64,000 bases of DNA, from assembly GCA_964057225.1 (NCBI GenBank), contig OZ059900.1:12787638-12851637 (forward strand), in the 5' to 3' direction. Below, piece after piece: positions 55,201-64,000 of the stretch. The notes beneath the pieces were generated by a model. The model did not search any database and was not told where the DNA came from. It saw only the letters and a program-made list of their open reading frames with translations. Origin of the DNA: Auanema rhodensis. Taxonomy: Eukaryota; Nematoda; Chromadorea; Rhabditida; Rhabditidae. Both the position numbers and the translations under genes were made by a program. Numbering within the stretch: position 1 is the stretch's first letter; each line of letters starts with the position of its first letter.

Positions 55201-58200
55201 CAATATTTGATATATTATATATGTGATAGATATACATTCATCATAAACAATACTTTTTAACAAAATCTTTTCACAATTTATTATTTTACAGAAATCAACA
55301 ACAGAAAAGAAAAATAATTTAGTCTCAATAATAAGAGTTAAAACATAACTAATATAAAACAGAAACCAAATAGTCTATAGATATGAAACATACGTGACAG
55401 TTATCTGTTGAAGTTAATTAAGATTCTATTGTTAAGTTTACTTCAAATTTAGGTTTTCTTATGATAAATTAATTCAAGTAATCAGAAGAGATTCTGATTT
55501 ATTTTCAAATTGATTCTTAGTTATCTTCTTAGTTACAATACTCATTCGTTAAAACTATCAATATTTGATATATTATATATGTAATAGATATACATTCATC
55601 ATAAACAATACTTTTTAACAAAATCTTTTCACAATTTATTATTTTACAGAAATCAACAACAGAAAAGAAAAATAATTTAGTCTCAATAATAAGAGTTAAA
55701 ACATAACTAATATAAAACAGAAACCAAATAAGCTATAGATATGAAGCATACGTGACAGTTATCTGTTGAAGTTAATTAGGATTCTATTGTTAAGTTTACT
55801 TCAAATTTTAGTTTACTTATCATAAATTAATTCAAGTAATCAGAAGAGATTCTGATTTATTTTCAAATTGATTCTTAGTTATCTTCTTAGTTACAATACT
55901 CATTCGTTAAAACTATCAATATTTGATATATTATATATGTAATAGATATACATTCATCATAAACAATACTTTTTAACAAAATCTTTTCACAATTTATTAT
56001 TTTACAGAAATCAACAACAGAAAAGAAAAATAATTTAGTCTCAATAATAAGAGTTAATACATAACTAATATAAAACAGAAACCAAATAGTCTATAGATAT
56101 GAAACATACGTGACAGTTATCTGTTGAAGTTAATTAGGATTCTATTGTTAAGTTTACTTCAAATTTTAGTTTACTTATCATAAATTAATTCAAGTAATCA
56201 GAAGAGATTCTGATTTATTTTCAAATTGATTCTTAGTTATCTTCTTAGTTACAATACTCATTCGTTAAAACTATCAATATTTGATATATTATATATGTGA
56301 TAGATATACATTCATCATAAACAATACTTTTTAACAAAATCTTTTCACAATTTATTATTTTACAGAAATCAACAACAGAAAAGAAAAATAATTTAGTCTC
56401 AATAATAAGAGTTAAAACATAACTAATATAAAACAGAAACCAAATAAGCTATAGATATGAAGCATACGTGACAGTTATCTGTTGAAGTTAATTAGGATTC
56501 TATTGTTAAGTTTACTTCAAATTTTAGTTTACTTATCATAAATTAATTCAAGTAATCAGAAGAGATTCTGATTTATTTTCAAATTGATTCTTAGTTATCT
56601 TCTTAGTTACAATACTCATTCGTTAAAACTATCAATATTTGATATATTATATATGTAATAGATATACATTCATCATAAACAATACTTTTTAACAAAATCT
56701 TTTCACAATTTATTATTTTACAGAAATCAACAACAGAAAAGAAAAATAATTTAGTCTCAATAATAAGAGTTAAAACATAACTAATATAAAACAGAAACCA
56801 AATAGTCTATAGATATGAAACATACGTGACAGTTATCTGTTGAAGTTAATTAGGATTCTATTGTTAAGTTTACTTCAAATTTAGGTTTTCTTATGATAAA
56901 TTAATTCAAGTAATCAGAAGAGATTCTGATTTATTTTCAAATTGATTCTTAGTTATCTTCTTAGTTACAATACTCATTCGTTAAAACTATCAATATTTGA
57001 TATATTATATATGTAATAGATATACATTCATCATAAACAATACTTTTTAACAAAATCTTTTCACAATTTATTATTTTACAGAAATCAACAACAGAAAAGA
57101 AAAATAATTTAGTCTCAATAATAAGAGTTAATACATAACTAATATAAAACAGAAACCAAATAGTCTATAGATATGAAACATACGTGACAGTTATCTGTTG
57201 AAGTTAATTAGGATTCTATTGTTAAGTTTACTTCAAATTTTAGTTTACTTATCATAAATTAATTCAAGTAATCAGAAGAGATTCTGATTTATTTTCAAAT
57301 TGATTCTTAGTTATCTTCTTAGTTACAATACTCATTCGTTAAAACTATCAATATTTGATATATTATATATGTGATAGATATACATTCATCATAAACAATA
57401 CTTTTTAACAAAATCTTTTCACAATTTATTATTTTACAGAAATCAACAACAGAAAAGAAAAATAATTTAGTCTCAATAATAAGAGTTAAAACATAACTAA
57501 TATAAAACAGAAACCAAATAAGCTATAGATATGAAGCATACGTGACAGTTATCTGTTGAAGTTAATTAGGATTCTATTGTTAAGTTTACTTCAAATTTTA
57601 GTTTACTTATCATAAATTAATTCAAGTAATCAGAAGAGATTCTGATTTATTTTCAAATTGATTCTTAGTTATCTTCTTAGTTACAATACTCATTCGTTAA
57701 AACTATCAATATTTGATATATTATATATGTAATAGATATACATTCATCATAAACAATACTTTTTAACAAAATCTTTTCACAATTTATTATTTTACAGAAA
57801 TCAACAACAGAAAAGAAAAATAATTTAGTCTCAATAATAAGAGTTAAAACATAACTAATATAAAACAGAAACCAAATAGTCTATAGATATGAAACATACG
57901 TGACAGTTATCTGTTGAAGTTAATTAGGATTCTATTGTTAAGTTTACTTCAAATTTTAGTTTACTTATCATAAATTAATTCAAGTAATCAGAAGAGATTC
58001 TGATTTATTTTCAAATTGATTCTTAGTTATCTTCTTAGTTACAATACTCATTCGTTAAAACTATCAATATTTGATATATTATATATGTAATAGATATACA
58101 TTCATCATAAACAATACTTTTTAACAAAATCTTTTCACAATTTATTATTTTACAGAAATCAACAACAGAAAAGAAAAATAATTTAGTCTCAATAATAAGA

Positions 58201-60143
58201 GTTAAAACATAACTAATATAAAACAGAAACCAAATAGTCTATAGATATGAAACATACGTGACAGTTATCTGTTGAAGTTAATTAGGATTCTATTGTTAAG
58301 TTTACTTCAAATTTTAGTTTACTTATCATAAATTAATTCAAGTAATCAGAAGAGATTCTGATTTATTTTCAAATTGATTCTTAGTTATCTTCTTAGTTAC
58401 AATACTCATTCGTTAAAACTATCAATATTTAATATATTATATATGTAATAGATATACATTCATCATAAACAATACTTTTTAACAAAATCTTTTCACAATT
58501 TATTATTTTACAGAAATCAACAACAGAAAAGAAAAATAATTTAGTCTCAATAATAAGAGTTAAAACATAACTAATATAAAACAGAAACCAAATAGTCTAT
58601 AGATATGAAACATACGTGACAGTTATCTGTTGAAGTTAATTAAGATTCTATTGTTAAGTTTACTTCAAATTTTAGTTTACTTATCATAAATTAATTCAAG
58701 TAATCAGAAGAGATTCTGATTTATTTTCAAATTGATTCTTAGTTATCTTCTTAGTTACAATACTCATTCGTTAAAACTATCAATATTTGATATATTATAT
58801 ATGTAATAGATATATATTCATCATAAACAATACTTTTTAACAAAATCTTTTCACAATTTATTATTTTACAGAAATCAACAACAGAAAAGAAAAATAATTT
58901 AGTCTCAATAATAAGAGTTAAAACATAACTAATATAAAACAGAAACCAAATAGTCTATAGATATGAAACATACGTGACAGTTATCTGTTGAAGTTAATTA
59001 GGATTCTATTGTTAAGTTTACTTCAAATTTTAGTTTACTTATCATAAATTAATTCAAGTAATCAGAAGAGATTCTGATTTAATTTCAAATTGATTCTTAG
59101 TTATCTTCTTAGTTACAATACTCATTCGTTAAAACTATCAATATTTAATATATTATATATGTAATAGATATACATTCATCATAAACAATACTTTTTAACA
59201 AAATCTTTTCACAATTTATTATTTTACAGAAATCAACAACAGAAAAGAAAAATAATTTAGTCTCAATAATAAGAGTTAAAACATAACTAATATAAAACAG
59301 AAACCAAATAGTCTATAGATATGAAACATACGTGACAGTTATCTGTTGAAGTTAATTAGGATTCTATTGTTAAGTTTACTTCAAATTTTAGTTTACTTAT
59401 CATAAATTAATTCAAGTAATCAGAAGAGATTCTGATTTATTTTCAAATTGATTCTTAGTTATCTTCTTAGTTACAATACTCATTCGTTAAAACTATCAAT
59501 ATTTGATATATTATATATGTAATAGATATATATTCATCATAAACAATACTTTTTAACAAAATCTTTTCACAATTTATTATTTTACAGAAATCAACAACAG
59601 AAAAGAAAAATAATTTAGTCTCAATAATAAGAGTTAAAACATAACTAATATAAAACAGAAACCAAATAGTCTATAGATATGAAACATACGTGACAGTTAT
59701 CTGTTGAAGTTAATTAGGATTCTATTGTTAAGTTTACTTCAAATTTTAGTTTACTTATCATAAATTAATTCAAGTAATCAGAAGAGATTCTGATTTATTT
59801 TCAAATTGATTCTTAGTTATCTTCTTAGTTACAATACTCATTCGTTAAAACTATCAATATTTGATATATTATATATGTAATAGATATACATTCATCATAA
59901 ACAATACTTTTTAACAAAATCTTTTCACAATTTATTATTTTACAGAAATCAACAACAGAAAAGAAAAATATTTTAGTCTCAATAATAAGAGTTAAAACAT
60001 AACTAATATAAAACAGAAACCAAATAGTCTATAGATATGAAACATACGTGACAGTTATCTGTTGAAGTTAATTAAGATTCTATTGTTAAGTTTACTTCAA
60101 ATTTAGGTTTTCTTATGATAAATTAATTCAAGTAATCAGAAGA
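52268..60143 (+). repeat. Pair of duplicated segments differing by two units
   Basis: The series C104T (52268), T13A+A78 (52626), A78 (52984), C104T (53342), C104T (53700), A186T+delta (54058) has a shorter counterpart. That counterpart is C104T (58712), T13A+A78 (59070), C104T (59428), A186T+delta (59786). T13A (GATTTAATTTC) occurs only in these two places. The copies are 18 units apart at the left and 16 at the right, so one copy has gained or lost two units (716 bp), as expected from unequal exchange. Confidence 0.8.
55848..57995 (+). repeat. Tandem duplication of a three-unit segment (1074 bp)
   Basis: Unit 55848 (A211T, T/G290) is followed by 56206 (A94G, B/G290) and 56564 (T/G290, delta). 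Unit 56922 (A211T) is followed by 57280 (A94G, B) and 57638 (T/G290, no delta). Two rare markers recur in the same order exactly three units apart. The third members differ only in the delta segment, so either delta was converted afterwards or the exchange point fell there. Confidence 0.8.
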
Positions 60144-60608
60144 GATTCTGATTTATTTTCAAATTGATTCTTAGTTATCTTCTTAGTTACAATACTCATT
60201 CGTTAAAACTATCAATATTTGATATATTATATATGTAATAGATATACATTCATCATAAACAATACTTTTTAACAAAATCTTTTCACAATTTATTATTTTA
60301 CAGAAATCAACAACAGAAAAGAAAAATAATTTAGTCTCAATAATAAGAGTTAAAACATAACTAATATAAAACAGAAACCAAATAAGCTATAGATATGAAG
60401 CATACGTGACAGTTATCTGTTGAAGTTAATTAGGATTCTATTGTTAAGTTTACTTCAAATTTTAGTTTACTTATCATAAATTAATTCAAGTAATCAGAAG
60501 AGATTCTGATTTATTTTCAAATTGATTCTTAGTTATCTTCTTAGTTACAATACTCATTCGTTAAAACTATCAATATTTGATATATTATATATGTAATAGA
60601 TATACATT

Positions 60609-60610
60609 CT
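60609..60610. other. Orientation-switch breakpoint in the satellite
   Basis: The forward array ends after unit position 108 (…TATACATTC at 60609). The next base is the complement of unit position 272 (TAACTGTCACG…). Neither neighbouring base fits the other side, so the join is blunt with no microhomology and no inserted bases. The paired-arm register is offset: forward position 108 at 60609 pairs with the reversed position 108 at 60774. An inversion with one breakpoint in view, or a template switch during replication or repair, would give this structure; the sequence does not distinguish them. Confidence 0.95.
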
Positions 60611-60773
60611 AACTGTCACGTATGTTTCATATCTATAGACTATTTGGTTTCTGTTTTATATTAGTTATGTTTTAACTCTTATTATTGAGACTAAATTATT
60701 TTTCTTTTCTGTTGTTGATTTCTGTAAAATAATAAATTGTGAAAAGATTTTGTTAAAAAGTATTGTTTATGAT
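60610..60773 (-). repeat. Asymmetric centre of the inverted repeat
   Basis: This 164-nt stretch is the reversed unit from position 272 to 109. It has no partner on the left side of the junction in the symmetric register. It is ordinary satellite sequence of the 'T' subtype (positions 242, 243 and 257 as in the first unit), with no foreign bases. It is the only segment of the palindrome that would remain unpaired in a perfect foldback. Confidence 0.9.
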
Positions 60774-63700
60774 GAATGTATATCTATTACATATATAATA
60801 TATCAAATATTGATAGTTTTAACGAATGAGTATTGTAACTAAGAAGATAACTAAGAATCAATTTGAAAATAAATCAGAATCTCTTCTGATTACTTGAATT
60901 AATTTATGATAAGTAAACTAAAATTTGAAGTAAACTTAACAATAGAATCTTAATTAACTTCAACAGATAACTGTCACGTATGTTTCATATCTATAGACTA
61001 TTTGGTTTCTGTTTTATATTAGTTATGTTTTAACTCTTATTATTGAGACTAAATTATTTTTCTTTTCTGTTGTTGATTTCTGTAAAATAATAAATTGTGA
61101 AAAGATTTTGTTAAAAAGTATTGTTTATGATGAATGTATATCTATTACATATATAATATATCAAATATTGATAGTTTTAACGAATGAGTATTGTAACTAA
61201 GAAGATAACTAAGAATCAATTTGAAAATAAATCAGAATCTCTTCTGATTACTTGAATTAATTTATGATAAGTAAACTAAAATTTGAAGTAAACTTAACAA
61301 TGGAATCCTAATTAACTTCAACAGATAACTGTCACGTATGTTTCATATCTATAGACTATTTGGTTTCTGTTTTATATTAGTTATGTTTTAACTCTTATTA
61401 TTGAGACTAAATTATTTTTCTTTTCTGTTGTTGATTTCTGTAAAATAATAAATTGTGAAAAGATTTTGTTAAAAAGTATTGTTTATGATGAATGTATATC
61501 TATTACATATATAATATATCAAATATTGATAGTTTTAACGAATGAGTATTGTAACTAAGAAGATAACTAAGAATCAATTTGAAAATAAATCAGAATCTCT
61601 TCTGATTACTTGAATTAATTTATGATAAGTAAACTAAAATTTGAAGTAAACTTAACAATGGAATCCTAATTAACTTCAACAGATAACTGTCACGTATGTT
61701 TCATATCTATAGACTATTTGGTTTCTGTTTTATATTAGTTATGTTTTAACTCTTATTATTGAGACTAAATTATTTTTCTTTTCTGTTGTTGATTTCTGTA
61801 AAATAATAAATTGTGAAAAGATTTTGTTAAAAAGTATTGTTTATGATGAATGTATATCTATTACATATATAATATATCAAATATTGATAGTTTTAACGAA
61901 TGAGTATTGTAACTAAGAAGATAACTAAGAATCAATTTGAAAATAAATCAGAATCTCTTCTGATTACTTGAATTAATTTATGATAAGTAAACTAAAATTT
62001 GAAGTAAACTTAACAATGGAATCCTAATTAACTTCAACAGATAACTGTCACGTATGTTTCATATCTATAGACTATTTGGTTTCTGTTTTATATTAGTTAT
62101 GTTTTAACTCTTATTATTGAGACTAAATTATTTTTCTTTTCTGTTGTTGATTTCTGTAAAATAATAAATTGTGAAAAGATTTTGTTAAAAAGTATTGTTT
62201 ATGATGAATGTATATCTATTACATATATAATATATCAAATATTGATAGTTTTAACGAATGAGTATTGTAACTAAGAAGATAACTAAGAATCAATTTGAAA
62301 ATAAATCAGAATCTCTTCTGATTACTTGAATTAATTTATGATAAGTAAACTAAAATTTGAAGTAAACTTAACAATGGAATCCTAATTAACTTCAACAGAT
62401 AACTGTCACGTATGTTTCATATCTATAGACTATTTGGTTTCTGTTTTATATTAGTTATGTTTTAACTCTTATTATTGAGACTAAATTATTTTTCTTTTCT
62501 GTTGTTGATTTCTGTAAAATAATAAATTGTGAAAAGATTTTGTTAAAAAGTATTGTTTATGATGAATGTATATCTATTACATATATAATATATTAAATAT
62601 TGATAGTTTTAACGAATGAGTATTGTAACTAAGAAGATAACTAAGAATCAATTTGAAAATAAATCAGAATCTCTTCTGATTACTTGAATTAATTTATGAT
62701 AAGTAAACTAAAATTTGAAGTAAACTTAACAATAGAATCTTAATTAACTTCAACAGATAACTGTCACGTATGTTTCATATCTATAGACTATTTGGTTTCT
62801 GTTTTATATTAGTTATGTTTTAACTCTTATTATTGAGACTAAATTATTTTTCTTTTCTGTTGTTGCTTTCTGTAAAATAATAAATTGTGAAAAGATTTTG
62901 TTAAAAAGTATTGTTTATGATGAATGTATATCTATTACATATATAATATATCAAATATTGATAGTTTTAACGAATGAGTATTGTAACTAAGAAGATAACT
63001 AAGAATCAATTTGAAAATAAATCAGAATCTCTTCTGATTACTTGAATTAATTTATGATAAGTAAACTAAAATTTGAAGTAAACTTAACAATGGAATCCTA
63101 ATTAACTTCAACAGATAACTGTCACGTATGTTTCATATCTATAGACTATTTGGTTTCTGTTTTATATTAGTTATGTTTTAACTCTTATTATTGAGACTAA
63201 ATTATTTTTCTTTTCTGTTGTTGATTTCTGTAAAATAATAAATTGTGAAAAGATTTTGTTAAAAAGTATTGTTTATGATGAATGTATATCTATTACATAT
63301 ATAATATATCAAATATTGATAGTTTTAACGAATGAGTATTGTAACTAAGAAGATAACGAAGAATCAATTTGAAAATAAATCAGAATCTCTTCTGATTACT
63401 TGAATTAATTTATGATAAGTAAACTAAAATTTGAAGTAAACTTAACAATAGAATCTTAATTAACTTCAACAGATAACTGTCACGTATGTTTCATATCTAT
63501 AGACTATTTGGTTTCTGTTTTATATTAGTTATGTTTTAACTCTTATTATTGAGACTAAATTATTTTTCTTTTCTGTTGTTGATTTCTGTAAAATAATAAA
63601 TTGTGAAAAGATTTTGTTAAAAAGTATTGTTTATGATGAATGTATATCTATTACATATATAATATATCAAATATTGATAGTTTTAACGAATGAGTATTGT

Positions 63701-64000
63701 AACTAAGAAGATAACTAAGAATCAATTTGAAAATAAATCAGAATCTCTTCTGATTACTTGAATTAATTTATGATAAGTAAACTAAAATTTGAAGTAAACT
63801 TAACAATGGAATCCTAATTAACTTCAACAGATAACTGTCACGTATGTTTCATATCTATAGACTATTTGGTTTCTGTTTTATATTAGTTATGTTTTAACTC
63901 TTATTATTGAGACTAAATTATTTTTCTTTTCTGTTGTTGATTTCTGTAAAATAATAAATTGTGAAAAGATTTTGTTAAAAAGTATTGTTTATGATGAATG
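60610..64000 (-). repeat. Same 358-bp satellite, reversed orientation
   Basis: From 60610 the same satellite reads as its reverse complement. It starts inside a unit at unit position 272 and runs down to position 1 at 60881. Eight full units follow (60882, 61240, 61598, 61956, 62314, 62672, 63030, 63388), then a 255-bp partial unit from 63746 to the window edge. All units here are the 'T' subtype with C274 and no delta haplotype. Six of the nine that cover unit position 296 carry T296C, which I did not see anywhere in the forward array. Single-unit changes include A78 at 62594, T164G at 62866 and A30C at 63357. The array continues past the right edge, so its length is unknown. Confidence 0.98.

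Larger units (their letters stand above)
1..60609 (+). repeat. 358-bp AT-rich satellite array, forward orientation
   Basis: A head-to-tail tandem array with unit starts at 1, 359, 717, 1075 and so on every 358 bp. I checked the register to 29357 and, after a single 1-bp loss in that unit, from 29714 to 60502. It contains 169 complete units and a final 108-bp partial unit. Units are about 79% A+T and differ by 0 to roughly 12 substitutions. There is no interruption by unique sequence, transposon or gene. Length, homogeneity and base composition fit eukaryotic centromeric or pericentromeric satellite DNA. The unit length is close to that of some insect satellites (about 360 bp), but I do not recognise the sequence as a named family. 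The phase chosen for the unit start is arbitrary, and the array continues beyond the left window edge. Confidence 0.98.
51552..60609 (+). repeat. Junction-proximal block: T/G290 with C104T markers
   Basis: Most units are T-block, C274, G290, no delta. C104T (ATATATTC) marks 51910, 52268, 53342, 53700, 58712 and 59428 and was not seen elsewhere. A78 reappears at 51552, 52626, 52984, 58354 and 59070. A186T with delta marks 54058 and 59786; T192C marks 54774; A211T marks 55848 and 56922; G94 marks 55132, 56206 and 57280. The last full unit (60144) is B/G290 and the final partial unit stops at position 108. The subtype mix next to the breakpoint is not the mirror image of the reversed arm. Confidence 0.84.
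57383..64000. repeat. Giant inverted repeat (arms at least 3.2 kb, 164-nt spacer)
   Basis: The left arm (57383-60609) and right arm (60774-64000) are reverse complements apart from scattered unit-to-unit substitutions. The spacer 60610-60773 corresponds to reversed unit positions 272 down to 109. The arms extend as far as the window allows on the right and could in principle continue across the whole forward array, because every unit is homologous. Because the spacer is short relative to the arms, the DNA could form a hairpin or cruciform, and a transcript across it could form long double-stranded RNA. These consequences are inferred; only the symmetry is seen. Confidence 0.93.

Noticed and set aside
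1-64000. CRISPR array or other bacterial repeat system
   Set aside because: The repeats are contiguous 358-bp units with no unique spacers, no associated genes and no bacterial coding sequence anywhere.
1-64000. Transposon, LTR element or integrated virus
   Set aside because: There are no terminal repeats with target duplications, no coding remnants and no break in the satellite register other than the orientation flip and one 1-bp loss.

Overview
The window is one uninterrupted block of satellite DNA. It holds no gene, RNA gene, transposon or unique sequence that I can support. The whole 64 kb is a tandem repeat with a 358-bp unit, about 79% A+T (74 G+C bases counted in the first unit). Units differ from one another by roughly 0-3%. 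Such an array is typical of centromeric or pericentromeric heterochromatin of a eukaryote. The species cannot be fixed from the sequence. Insects such as Tribolium have AT-rich satellites of about 360 bp, but I cannot match this unit to a named family from memory, so that is only a pointer.

Layout. With the unit start set arbitrarily at the first base of the window, positions 1-60609 hold 169 complete units plus 108 bp of a 170th, all in one orientation. One unit (29357-29713) is 357 bp and the rest are 358 bp. At 60609/60610 the array flips orientation abruptly. Positions 60610-64000 hold a 272-bp partial unit, eight full units and a 255-bp partial unit on the opposite strand. The flip makes a very large inverted repeat: arms of at least 3.2 kb around a 164-nt asymmetric centre, with the right arm running off the window.

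Fine structure. Units fall into subtypes set by a few linked substitutions (unit coordinates). The 'T' or 'B' block is at 242/243/257, the latter with an AluI site. The others are C274 or G274, A290 or G290 (A290 keeps a TTAATTAA site), and the linked 'delta' haplotype T320A/A321G/A326T/C332G. Subtypes cluster. 1-11814 is T/C274/A290 without delta but polymorphic at 78 and 94. B appears from 13605 and delta from 18259. A dimeric higher-order repeat (716 bp) occupies 21123-23986. Nine apparently identical units lie at 46182-49403. Segmental duplications marked by rare shared variants lie at 1433-bp-scale and larger offsets. The reversed arm carries its own variant (T296C) not seen in the forward arm. 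This mosaic is what unequal exchange and gene conversion produce.

Conserved sequence elements in each unit include a 20-bp dyad at the unit boundary (8-bp arms, GAGA loop), a half-match to the CENP-B box, two WGATAR motifs on the complementary strand and exactly two CpG sites. Functions for these are inference only. The one open reading frame of note (minus strand, 15267-15076) is a repeat-derived frame and is rejected as a gene.
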